From: Pseudochelatococcus lubricantis
Lineage (GTDB): Bacteria > Pseudomonadota > Alphaproteobacteria > Rhizobiales > Beijerinckiaceae
DNA: 64,000 bases
Direction of reading: 5' to 3'
NCBI RefSeq assembly: GCF_042432495.1
Contig: NZ_JBHLXC010000002.1
Span: forward strand, 1,116,001-1,180,000
This document shows, piece by piece, positions 1 to 9,500 of the stretch (its first letter is position 1; every line of letters begins with the position of its first letter). The position numbers and the translations under genes are program-made. Under the pieces are notes generated by a model. That model had not been told where the DNA came from and did no database searches. It was given only the letters and a program-made list of their open reading frames with translations.

Positions 1-1229
1 TCCTTCGTCTGGCCCTGGAACTCCGGTTCGCGGATGAACACGGACAGCATGGCCGCGCAGGAAACCATGACGTCTTCCGCCGTGATCTGGGCCGCGCGCT
101 TGCTCTGGTTGACACGCTCGGCGTGGTCGCGCAGGCCGCGCAGCAGGGCGTTGCGCAGGCCCTGTTCATGCGTGCCGCCCTCGGGTGTCGGGATGGTATT
201 GCAGTATGAGGCGACATGGCCGTCGTCCTCCGCATACCAGGCGATAGCCCATTCGAGCGAGCCGTGCCCGCCCGGCCTGCCGTCGCCGCCGGACTTGTCG
301 ATGCGCCCGGAAAAGAGGCCGTCGACGACGAGTGTGCGGCCTTCGATCTCCTGCGTGAGATAGTCCTTCAGGCCGCCGGGAAAACGGAAGGTGGCCTCGG
401 GCGGAACCTTGTCGTTGCCGGCCAGCAGCGCCGGCGCGCACCGCCAGCGAATCTCGACACCGCCGAACAGGAAGGCCTTGGAGCGCGCCATACGGAAGAG
501 GCGGGCGGGGTCGAAGCGCGAGCCCGCGGTGAAGATTTCGGCGTCGGGCCTGAAGCGCACCTTGGTGCCGCGCCGGTTGTGCACGCGCCCCACCGTCTGC
601 AGCGGGCCGAGCGGCAGCCCGCGCGCGTAATCCTGCCGGTAGAGCGTCTGCCCGCGCGCCACCTCGACCTCCAGCTTTTCGGAGAGCGCGTTGACGACGG
701 ACACGCCCACGCCGTGCAGGCCGCCCGAGGTTTCGTAAGCCTTCGAATCGAACTTGCCGCCGGCATGCAGGGTGGTGAGAATGACTTCGAGGGCCGACTT
801 GTCCGGAAACTTCGGGTGTGGGTCGATGGGAATGCCGCGGCCGTTGTCGGTGACGCTGAGGAAGCCGTCAGCCTCCAGTTCCACCTCGATGAAGCTCGCG
901 TGCCCGGCCACCGCCTCGTCCATGGCGTTGTCGATGACTTCGGCGAACAGGTGGTGCAGCGCCTTCTCGTCCGTGCCGCCAATGTACATGCCAGGGCGCC
1001 GCCGCACCGGCTCCAGCCCCTCAAGCACCTCGATGGAGGCGGCGGTGTAGCTGGCCTCGGTGGACGCGGGCGCGGGCTCCGCCGCGGCCGGCTTCCTCGC
1101 GGGCCTTGCGGCGGCGGACGATCTGGACGTCACGGAGGACTTGCCGGCCGCGGCCGATCTGGCCGTCGCGGCCGACCGGGAGCCCGCGGCCTCCCCCGCC
1201 GAGCCGAAAAGATCATCGTTATCCGTCAT
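1..1229 (-). CDS. parE: DNA topoisomerase IV subunit B (partial, cut by left edge)
   Basis: ATPase subunit of topoisomerase IV, which unlinks replicated chromosomes together with ParC. The window holds residues 1 to about 409: the GHKL ATPase domain and the transducer domain, ending just before the Toprim region. Visible landmarks are the PVRRRPGMYIG segment near residue 75, the ATP-binding DNAMDEA motif near residue 101, the GGLHGVGVSVVNALS loop near residue 172 and an IPTPEGGTHEQGLR transducer motif. An Ala/Ser/Arg-rich low-complexity extension of about 50 residues precedes the ATPase domain. The start is the ATG at 1229. ParE rather than GyrB is preferred because the order of motifs and spacing follow ParE; a GyrB assignment is unlikely but the distinguishing C-terminal half is outside the window. 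Confidence 0.93.
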   Translation of the reverse strand, partial: MTDNDDLFGSAGEAAGSRSAATARSAAAGKSSVTSRSSAAARPARKPAAAEPAPASTEASYTAASIEVLEGLEPVRRRPGMYIGGTDEKALHHLFAEVIDNAMDEAVAGHASFIEVELEADGFLSVTDNGRGIPIDPHPKFPDKSALEVILTTLHAGGKFDSKAYETSGGLHGVGVSVVNALSEKLEVEVARGQTLYRQDYARGLPLGPLQTVGRVHNRRGTKVRFRPDAEIFTAGSRFDPARLFRMARSKAFLFGGVEIRWRCAPALLAGNDKVPPEATFRFPGGLKDYLTQEIEGRTLVVDGLFSGRIDKSGGDGRPGGHGSLEWAIAWYAEDDGHVASYCNTIPTPEGGTHEQGLRNALLRGLRDHAERVNQSKRAAQITAEDVMVSCAAMLSVFIREPEFQGQTK

Positions 1230-1472
1230 CGTATCGTCTGATTCCCTGACCGCCCAACGCCGGTATATGCCATATCACAAGTGAACGGACAGGAAACATG
1301 CAGTTGCTGTCCGATCTGTCAAGACCGCACCCGAAAAGAAGCGGCGCGATATGTGGACGGCATCCTGCGCCCCTGCCCGGAGCGTCTTTCCGGACCGCGC
1401 ACCGACGTGATAGTGTCGCGGGCGTTGTGCGCGGTCCGCCCGCGCGGCCGTTCCCATTCAGCGCAGGTGCCC

Positions 1473-2300
1473 GTGTCAGACCTTCCTCCGCCCGACTATC
1501 GGCCCGATCCGTATCCGCGTCGCGCGCCGGCGCGCGAGCCGATCGTGAATGCGCCGACCGTGATCGTCGCCATCATCGCCGCCCTTGTGCTGGTGCACGG
1601 CCTGCGGTCGCTGCTTTCCGGAAGTACCGCAGTCGAGGCGATGCTCACGTTCGCCTTCATTCCCGCCCGGCTGACGCTGTTCTTCGATCCCGCGCAGGCG
1701 CAGGCCATCGTCGAGGCGGCGGTCGCCGGCGGCGGCGAGCAGATGGCGCTCACCCGCTATGTGCTGTCGACCGGGTCGGCGCCCTGGGCCGCGCTGACCT
1801 ACGGCCTGCTGCATGCTTCCTGGATGCATCTGGCGTTCAATGCCCTGTGGCTGCTGGCGTTCGGCACGCCGGTGGCGCGGCGGTTCGGCACCGTGCGGTT
1901 TCTGGTGCTGTTCGTCTTGTCGAGCGTTGCCGGGGCGCTGCTTTACTGGCTGATGCGTCCCGACGACGTGTTGCCGATGGTCGGTGCATCGGGCGCGATC
2001 TCGGGCGTCATGGCGGCGGCGTCGCGCTTCGTGTTCTCGGGCGGCGGCGCCCTGTTCGGGCGCGGGGGCCGGGGGTTCGATGCGCCGGCGCAGCCGCTGA
2101 TCGCGCTGCTGGAAAACAGGCAGGCACTGGCGTTCATCGTCGCATGGTTCGTCATCAACCTGCTCGCTGGCTTCGCATCGGGCATCATGGGCGCGGAAGG
2201 CGCCATTGCGTGGGAGGCGCACATCGGCGGCTTCCTCGCGGGGCTCGTGCTTTTCCTGCCGCTCGATCCCGTCTCCCGCCGCCGGGGCGGGCAACACTGA
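1473..2300 (+). CDS. Rhomboid family intramembrane serine protease
   Basis: Polytopic inner-membrane protein of 275 residues that should cleave transmembrane substrates within the bilayer. The catalytic dyad is visible: Ser173 in the GASGAISG motif and His250 in the AHIGGFLAG motif of the last helix. The conserved HLAFNALWL helix with HxxxN lies upstream. About six or seven hydrophobic helices can be counted. I chose the GTG at 1473 because it gives the usual short polar N-terminus; the frame stays open upstream to 1281 but that part is Cys/Arg-rich and does not look like rhomboid. Substrate unknown. It is transcribed divergently from parE. Confidence 0.88.
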   Translation: MSDLPPPDYRPDPYPRRAPAREPIVNAPTVIVAIIAALVLVHGLRSLLSGSTAVEAMLTFAFIPARLTLFFDPAQAQAIVEAAVAGGGEQMALTRYVLSTGSAPWAALTYGLLHASWMHLAFNALWLLAFGTPVARRFGTVRFLVLFVLSSVAGALLYWLMRPDDVLPMVGASGAISGVMAAASRFVFSGGGALFGRGGRGFDAPAQPLIALLENRQALAFIVAWFVINLLAGFASGIMGAEGAIAWEAHIGGFLAGLVLFLPLDPVSRRRGGQH

Positions 2301-2437
2301 AGGGAAGCCTTGCCTTCACGGGCGACGGAAGGCACAATGGAATAGATGTAAAGCCCGCGCAGACGGGCATAAGGGTTCTCTCCGGTTAAGCAGCGAATGC
2401 CCGTGAGAGAGGAGGCACGATCAGAAGGGAGGTCACC

Positions 2438-2872
2438 ATGACCACAGTTACTGCGATCCTGAACGGCAAGGGACGTTCGGTCATCACCATCTCGCCGCAG
2501 CGGACCTTGCGCGAGGCAGTGGACGTGCTGGCGGAGCGGCGTGTCGGCGCGCTGGTGGTGACGGGCGTCGACGGCGCTGTGCTCGGCATTCTGTCGGAAC
2601 GCGACGTGGTGCGCGTGCTCGCGGGCGAAGGTCCGCGCGCGCTCGACAACACCGTGTCGCGCGTCATGACGTCGCGGGTGAAGACCTGCACGCCTTACGA
2701 CACCCTCGACGACGTGATGGAAATGATGACGGCGGGCCGTTTCCGCCATGTGCCGGTGATGGAGGACAGCCGACTTTCGGGCATCATCTCCATCGGCGAC
2801 GTCGTCAAGCACCGTCTGGCGGAGTTCGAGAACGAGCACCAGGCGCTGCGCGAATATATCGCGACGGCCTGA
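2438..2872 (+). CDS. CBS-domain protein (tandem CBS pair)
   Basis: Soluble 144-residue protein made almost entirely of two CBS motifs (roughly residues 10-65 and 75-130). Such stand-alone CBS pairs bind adenosine nucleotides and act as energy or redox sensors on a partner protein. The repeated GILSERDVVR and GIISIGDVVK segments mark the ends of the two units. The start ATG is preceded by GGGAGG at 2427-2432. It ends 9 bp from the convergent patatin gene, and nothing here names its partner. Confidence 0.9.
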   Translation: MTTVTAILNGKGRSVITISPQRTLREAVDVLAERRVGALVVTGVDGAVLGILSERDVVRVLAGEGPRALDNTVSRVMTSRVKTCTPYDTLDDVMEMMTAGRFRHVPVMEDSRLSGIISIGDVVKHRLAEFENEHQALREYIATA

Positions 2873-2881
2873 AGCCGCCGC

Positions 2882-4039
2882 TTACGTGAGCCTGCCCGTC
2901 AGGTATTCCTCGATGTCGGGCAAGGCGCGTTCGGTGGCGCGCACTCCGAGTTCGATGATCTCGGCGGCGTTGTCGAAGTCGAACAGGCCGACGCGCGCCA
3001 GCCGGGGGGAGATGGTGATGTCCGGCGGATCGCCCGCCAGGCGCGAGCGGGCGATTCGATCCTGCGTGATGTTGAAGGCGTCCATCAGCACGGTGGCAAG
3101 GCCGGGGCCGCGTTCGCGCCGCGGGCCTGATACGCTGGCGCTGAACGGCCCGGCGGCGAGCGTCGCGGGCAGGGCGTTCTGCAGCGGCGCGAAGAAGCTG
3201 CGGCGCAGGCTGTCGCCCGATCCAGAGGCATCCGCCGGCGGATCGTCCTCCGTGTCGAGGTCGATCGCGGGCATGATGGCGGCGCGGGCGCGCGGGTCGC
3301 CATTGAGGTTGACAGCGATCACCGCCTCCGCTCCCAGAACGCGCGCCGTCGTCACCGGGATAGGATTGACCAGCGCGCCGTCCATCAGCCAGCGGCCGCG
3401 CACGCGGATGGCGTCGAACACGCCGGGCAGCGCATAGGAGGCGCGCAGTGCCTCCGCCAGCGGCCCGCGCGTCAGCCAGACCTCGTGGCCGGAGCCGAGT
3501 TCAGTCGCCACCGCCGCGAAGCGGATCGGCAGGTCCTCGATCTGCGTCGGACCGAGATGCTCGTGCAGCAGCTTCTGCAGGCGGTCGCCGCCGAGCAGGC
3601 CAGAGCCGTTGAGGTGGAAATCCATCAGCGAGACGATGCGGCGCTTGGTGAGCGAGCGGGCGAAGGCTTCCAGCTCGCTGAGCCTGCCGGCGGCATAGCA
3701 GCCGCCTACCACGGCGCCGATCGACGTGCCGGCGATGACGGCCGGCCGCAGGCCCTCCCGCGCCAGCACCTTGATCACACCGATGTGCGCCCAGCCGCGC
3801 GCCGCGCCGCCGCCGAGCGCAAGCCCCAGTTGCGGCGCGGCGGGTGCCGCCCGCTTGCCTGCATCACGGGGGGAGATGTTTGGCATTTCCTGTTCGGGCC
3901 GCTCACCGCTCTCCTCGCCGTCCACGGTTTCCCCGCGCGAGCCGGCTCTTTCCGGGCCGGTATTATCCGTGCCGGTTTTATCCGCGTCCGTGACGCCCAA
4001 ATCGATAATGCCCGCTAGGCGGAAAATCTGATCCAGCAT
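2882..4039 (-). CDS. Patatin-like phospholipase (RssA-type)
   Basis: Serine acyl hydrolase of the bacterial patatin family, 385 residues. The patatin signature is complete: the GGGAARG oxyanion loop at residues 76-82, the nucleophile Ser106 in GTSIG, and Asp220 in DGALVNP, forming the Ser-Asp dyad. A polar, probably disordered segment of about 65 residues precedes the catalytic domain. The chosen start is the ATG at 4039; the frame is open to 4216 but the extra residues are His/Cys-rich and unlike the family. Family members release fatty acids from membrane lipids; the actual substrate is unknown. Confidence 0.88.
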   Translation of the reverse strand: MLDQIFRLAGIIDLGVTDADKTGTDNTGPERAGSRGETVDGEESGERPEQEMPNISPRDAGKRAAPAAPQLGLALGGGAARGWAHIGVIKVLAREGLRPAVIAGTSIGAVVGGCYAAGRLSELEAFARSLTKRRIVSLMDFHLNGSGLLGGDRLQKLLHEHLGPTQIEDLPIRFAAVATELGSGHEVWLTRGPLAEALRASYALPGVFDAIRVRGRWLMDGALVNPIPVTTARVLGAEAVIAVNLNGDPRARAAIMPAIDLDTEDDPPADASGSGDSLRRSFFAPLQNALPATLAAGPFSASVSGPRRERGPGLATVLMDAFNITQDRIARSRLAGDPPDITISPRLARVGLFDFDNAAEIIELGVRATERALPDIEEYLTGRLT

Positions 4040-4434
4040 GGTCGTATAACATCTCGCTGACGACTTGGATGCAAGGTGGGTGGGCGCATGCGCCATGCTA
4101 TGGCAAAGCATACGCATGTGATGACAGTGGGGCGGCGCGGCCCGGATTTCACGTCCGCTCGCTGTCCCCGGACAATGCCATGGGTGCGCTTGTGCGAGAC
4201 TTTCCGATTGGCGCAATGAATGCTGGATGACGGTTTAGCGTTAACCAATCGCCAAAGGAGGCTTGTTATAAGCATCCTGTCATCAGTTTCGTCGGGCCCG
4301 TGCCGTTGTGTCCCGGAACTGGCGAGCCGACGCATTCTCGTCCGAAGTGCCTCATTCGTGGCATGAACGGGGCGTAATTAGCTTTCGCGCGGATGCATCT
4401 GGTGAGAAAGTGTGCGTGAGAGGCCCGACGTTGC
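4040..4434. other. Intergenic region between patatin gene and tamA
   Basis: This 395-bp divergent gap should hold the promoters of both flanking genes. I see no credible gene, only out-of-frame shadows of the neighbours. A TATAAG-like hexamer lies near 4267 but without a convincing upstream partner, so no promoter is called. Confidence 0.5.
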
Positions 4435-6546
4435 GTGACTGAAGAGAGAACCATACCGGCTCCCGATCCGATCCGCGAAGCGGCCTTTTCGCCGGCCTGC
4501 GGGCGGAGGCACCCCTGTGCCGGCGCGGGTGCGCGCCGGGGCATTTCGCTGACCGCGCTGGCGCTGGCGGCACTCGTGTATGCGCCGGGGCCGGAGGCGG
4601 GCCGCGCATGGGCGCAGGATACCCCGGCCTCCGCATCGGCGGACGACAAGCCGCGCCGCTCGTTCTTCGGCCGCCTCTACGACCGGATCCTCGGGCGCGA
4701 GGCGCAGGAGGAGGCCGAGCCCATACCGGTGCCCGACGGCGTCACCTACACGGTGACATTCGACATTCCCGAAGACAGCGCCGCGACGAAGCTGACGGAG
4801 GTGTCCGATCTCGAACGTCTCAGGCGGCAACTGCCGTCGGGCGCGATCGGGCTCATCGCCCGCGCCAACGCGGACAAGGGCCGGCTGATCTCGGCGCTGG
4901 AGGCGCTGGGCTATTACAACGGGCGCGTCGATATCACGCTCGCCGGCGCGCCGCTCGACAGTCCGGATGCCGCGAGACGGATCGAGGCCGCGCGCCATCC
5001 GGGACCGGTGCCGGTACGCATCGCCGTGACGCCCGGCAAGCGCTATTCCTTCGGCCGCTTCGCGCTGATCGATGCCACGACGCGCCGGCCGCTGCCGTCG
5101 CCGGACTGGGAGAAGCTCGGCATCCGGGCCGGCGAGCCGGCGGTGAGCAGCGCCGTCCTCAGCACGGAAGCGGCGCTCGTCAGCTATTTCCGCGATCAGG
5201 GATATGCACTTGCGCGGGTGCCGGGGCGGCAGGCGACGGTGGATCACTCGCGCCTCGTCATGGACGTCGTGTTTCACGTCGACACCGGGCCGAAGGCCCG
5301 CTTCGGGCCGGTGACGGTTTCGGGAACCGAAAGGCTCGATCCGGATTTCGTGAGTGCGCGGGTGCCGTTCAAGGAAGGCGATGTGTTCTCGCCGGAGCCG
5401 ATCGCCAGACTGAGGCGGGAACTCGGCGCGTATGACGTGTTCGACTCCGTGCGCGTCGTCGAGGCCGAGCATCTGACGGCGGGGAACGAGTTGCCGATCG
5501 AGGTGAAGGTGAGCGAACGGCTGCCGCGCTTCGTGGGCTTCGGCGCCAAGTATTCCACCACGGAGGGGCCGGCCGCCAACGTCTACTGGGGCCACAGGAA
5601 CCTGTTCGGCGGCGCGGAGCGGCTACGGCTGGAGGCGCAGGTTTCGGGCACCGATGTCAACACGATCAACGGTCGCAGCCGCGCAACCACGCTGGACAAA
5701 CTCGGCTACAAGGTCGGCGCCAGTTTCCTGAAGCCCGGCATCTTCACGGTGAAGGACGATCTCGTCGCCGACGTCGCGGCGCTGAAGGAGATCACGGAAA
5801 CCTACACGCGCCAGGGCGTCATCGGCTCGGTCGGCGTGAAGCGCACTTTCTCCGACGAACTCACGGGGCAGATCGGCATCGACGTGGAGCGCGCCAAGTA
5901 TACGGCGCCCACCAACACCAGCTACACCAACAGCGGCTGGTATACGCTGGTCGGCTTGCCGGTGCAGCTTGCCTACGACAACACCGGCGACAAGCTCAAT
6001 CCCACGCGGGGCGTGCGGCTTTCCGGCAAGGTCACGCCCTATCCGTCGTTCCTCGGCTCGACTGTGGACATGACGAAAATCGACGTCAGCGCCTCCGGCT
6101 ACCTGCCGCTGGACGCGGACAGGCGCTACGTGCTTGCGGGCAGGGCGCGCGTCGGCTCCATCGTCGGGTCGGGACTGGAGAGCGTTCCGCCGCCGCATCG
6201 CTTCTTCGCCGGCGGCGGCGGCTCGGTCCGCGGCTACGACTACCAGAGTCTTGGGCCGGCCGACGCCGCTGGCGTCGTGGTGGGCGGGCGCAGCCTGTTC
6301 GAGGGCTCGGCGGAGCTGCGCGCCAAGGTCACCGACACCATCGGCGTCGTGGCGTTCGCGGACGCGGGCATGGCGTTCCGCTCGTCGACGCCGGAGTTCA
6401 ACGAGACGCTGCGGTATTCGGCGGGTCTGGGCCTGCGTTACTACACCAGCATCGGCCCTATCCGCCTCGATGTCGCGCGCGGTCTGAACCGCGAGAAGGG
6501 CGATCCGCCCTATGGACTTTACATCAGCCTGGGACAAGCGTTTTGA
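4435..6546 (+). CDS. tamA: TamA outer-membrane translocation/assembly protein (BamA/Omp85 superfamily)
   Basis: Outer-membrane half of the translocation and assembly module, which works with TamB to insert outer-membrane proteins or move lipid to the outer membrane. The 703-residue product has a long N-terminal leader with a hydrophobic stretch and likely signal-peptidase cleavage after the AWA near residue 61. POTRA-like domains follow (roughly residues 95-360), then a C-terminal 16-strand-type barrel. The barrel carries the RGYDYQSLGP motif of the lid loop and ends on an aromatic residue (GQAF), as outer-membrane barrels do. It starts on GTG. The last four bases overlap the tamB start, so translation is coupled. 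Confidence 0.93.
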   Translation: MTEERTIPAPDPIREAAFSPACGRRHPCAGAGARRGISLTALALAALVYAPGPEAGRAWAQDTPASASADDKPRRSFFGRLYDRILGREAQEEAEPIPVPDGVTYTVTFDIPEDSAATKLTEVSDLERLRRQLPSGAIGLIARANADKGRLISALEALGYYNGRVDITLAGAPLDSPDAARRIEAARHPGPVPVRIAVTPGKRYSFGRFALIDATTRRPLPSPDWEKLGIRAGEPAVSSAVLSTEAALVSYFRDQGYALARVPGRQATVDHSRLVMDVVFHVDTGPKARFGPVTVSGTERLDPDFVSARVPFKEGDVFSPEPIARLRRELGAYDVFDSVRVVEAEHLTAGNELPIEVKVSERLPRFVGFGAKYSTTEGPAANVYWGHRNLFGGAERLRLEAQVSGTDVNTINGRSRATTLDKLGYKVGASFLKPGIFTVKDDLVADVAALKEITETYTRQGVIGSVGVKRTFSDELTGQIGIDVERAKYTAPTNTSYTNSGWYTLVGLPVQLAYDNTGDKLNPTRGVRLSGKVTPYPSFLGSTVDMTKIDVSASGYLPLDADRRYVLAGRARVGSIVGSGLESVPPPHRFFAGGGGSVRGYDYQSLGPADAAGVVVGGRSLFEGSAELRAKVTDTIGVVAFADAGMAFRSSTPEFNETLRYSAGLGLRYYTSIGPIRLDVARGLNREKGDPPYGLYISLGQAF

Positions 6547-9500
6547 ACGATGACAACGGATATCGGCGCGGCCACATAAGACGTACGCGGGGGAAGCTGG
6601 GACTCGCGGGCTTGCTGCTGCGACTGACAGGCGGCGTCGCTGTGGCGGCGGTGGGCGGGTTCTTCTTCATGACCCGCACCGACACCGGGCGCGCCGCGCT
6701 GGTCGATATCATCGAGAGCGTGGCGAACGGACCGGACCTGTCGCTGTCCATCGGCCGGCTGGAAGGCGCGGTGCCATTCGACATGACGGTGCGTGACGTC
6801 AAGGTCGGCGACGGGACGGGCGTGTGGCTCGACGTCGACCGCGCGCGGCTGGCGTGGAGCCCGCTCGCGCTGCTCTCGGGCGTGCTCGATATTTCGGTCG
6901 TCGAGGCGGACAAGGTGGCAGTGGCGCGCGCGCCGGCGTCTTCGGGCGCGGCGGCGGCAGAGACGCCGCCGGCGGGTGGCGGGCTGCCGCAATTGCCGTT
7001 CGGCATTCGCCTCAACGAGCTGAAGGTGGGCGAGGTGGCGCTCGGCCCGGCGCTGTTCGGGCAGGCGGCGAGCCTTGCCGTGAAGGGCTCGGCCGAACTC
7101 GTCGATCTGAAGCAGGGGCTCAACGTCGATCTCGCCGTCGACCGCATCGACGGGCAGGAGGGGCGCATCACCGGCCGCTTCGGCTACGCGCCGGAGGGCG
7201 AAGTGCTGACGCTTGACGTGCTGGCGCAGGAGCCGGCCGGCGGCATCGTGTCGCAAGTCGCGGGCGTGCCGGACCTGCCGCCGCTCAGCTTCGCGGCAAA
7301 GGGGGCGGGGCCGCTCGATGACTGGCAGGGGCAATTGCGGCTCGATCTTGCCGGCAAGGCGGGTGCCAACGGCGAGATCGCCGTGAAGCGGCAGGATGCC
7401 GGGCGCGTGCTGACGGCGGCCATCGACGCCGACATCGCCGCGCTGCTGCCGCAGACCGTGGCGCCGCTCGCCAGCGGCCGCAGCGCGCTCGCCGTGACCG
7501 CGCGCTTCGACGACGACGGCAAGATCGCCGTAACGCAGGCGAAACTGACATCGGCAGCGGCCGCGCTCACCGCGCAGGGCAGCTTCGATCCGGCGACGGA
7601 GGCGGTTTCCGGCAGTGCGCGCGTGACGGCGGGGCCGCCGCTCGTGTTCGCGCATCTCGCGCCCGTCTCGTGGTCCGGCGCGACACTCGATGTGAACGTG
7701 GGCGGCACGCTTTCCGCACTTGACGCAACGGCGGAGATCGCCGCGGGCGACCTCGCGGCGACGGGCTATCGCGCCAGACAGGTGAAAATCGCCGCGCATG
7801 TTCTGGGCAAGGGGCCGGTCGCCGACGAGGCAACGCGCTTCGACCTGACGGTGGACGGCGATATCGCCGGCATCGCCACGCCCGACGCCGCGCTCACCCA
7901 GGCACTTGGCGGCGCGGCGAAGCTCGCCGTGCGCGGCAGCGCGGATCGGACGCTGGTGGCGAAGATCGACAGCGCTCATCTCGCGCTCGCGCCGCTTTCG
8001 CTGCGTTTCGCCGGTATCGTCGATCCGGACGAGATCATCGGCAAGGTGGCGCTGGAGAAGGCCGACCTCGCGGCGCTCAGGGCGTTCGCCGGGCCGGAAC
8101 TGGCGGGCCGCGCGCGGCTCGATGCCGATGTCGATGTGGCTTTCGATCTTTCGCGCCTGTCCGTCACGCTCGACGGCGCGGCGGAGGGGCTGCGCACCGG
8201 CGTGGCGCAGGCGGACGGCCTGACGGGCGGCAAGCTCACGCTCGCGGGCGGCGTCGAACGCGGCGAGGACGGCAGCTTCGGCTTCAAGGCGCTGAAGGTC
8301 GACGGCGCGCACGTCAATCTGTCGGCGAACGGCTCGGCCACGCAAAGCAAGGCCGACGTGGTAGCGAAACTGTCGCTGCCCGATCTCGCCAAGGTTGATT
8401 CACAGTTGCAAGGGCGCGGCGATATCACCGTGGCGCTCACCGGCAATCTGGACAAGCTCGACGGCAAGGCGACCGTGTCGGTGCCGCAGGCCCGCGCCAT
8501 GGGGCGGCCTATCGAGGCGCTGAAACTCGACGTGGATGCAAAGGATCTGCTTGGTGCCGTCAGCGGGACGCTCGCGCTCGGCGGCTCTGTCGACGGCAAG
8601 GCGGCACGCGGCACCGGGCGCTTCGCCCGCGCCCGCGACGGGGCGGCCCGCGTCGACGACCTCGATATCGCGCTGGGCTCCGTTTCGGTCAAGGGCGCGG
8701 TGGCGCTCAACGCGGCGCAACTCGCGACCGGGCGCGTCAATGTCGTTGCCGGCAATCTCGGCGATCTCGGGCCGCTGCTGCTTACGGAACTGGGCGGCCG
8801 GGTGAACCTGCAGGCGGATCTTGCGGCGGTGAACGGCGGCCAGAACGCGCGGGTCTCCGGCGGCATCGACCAGTTCGCGGGTTTCGGCGCCTCGCTGCGC
8901 AGCGCGCGCATCGATGCCTCCGGCCGCGATCTCCTGCGCCGGCCTGTGTTCGACGCGCGGATTGATGTGACGGAGGCCATCGCAAGCGGCGTTGCCGTGC
9001 CGCGCGCCACAATCACCGCGACGGGAACCGGACAGGCGAGCGATGTGCGCATCGATGGCGTCGTGCAGGGTTCGGACGTCAATGCAGCCGCACGAGTGGC
9101 TCTGGGCGAGGCGACGAGCATCACCATCAGCCAGGCGCGGGTATCGCGCGGGCGCCAGCGTCTTGACGTCGCGCCCAATGCGCGTATCGACCTCTCCGGC
9201 GGCACGGTGCGCATTGCCGGCCTCGAAGTGCGCTCGGGCAGCGGGCGGCTGCGCGTGGCAGGCGACGCCGGCGAGCGACTCAATATCAACACCACGATCC
9301 AGAACTTCCCGCTCGCCGTCGCGGAACTGTTCGCGCCCGACCTCGGCCTTGCGGGAACGGTGTCCGGCGATGCGAACGTGACCGGCGCCGCCGCGCGGCC
9401 GGACGGGCGCTACCGCCTCAACGTGGCAGGGCTGACGCTGCCGGCGATGTCGAACGCCGGCGTGAGGCCGCTTGCCATCGCCGCGAGCGGCACGTTGGGG

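Noticed and set aside
1281..1472. Cys-rich N-terminal extension of the rhomboid protein
   Set aside because: The frame is open but lacks a ribosome site and rhomboid similarity; the GTG at 1473 gives a normal N-terminus.
4180..4270. TTGGCG/CGCCAA inverted repeat before tamA
   Set aside because: Only six base pairs with some 40 bases between the arms, which is expected by chance in GC-rich DNA.
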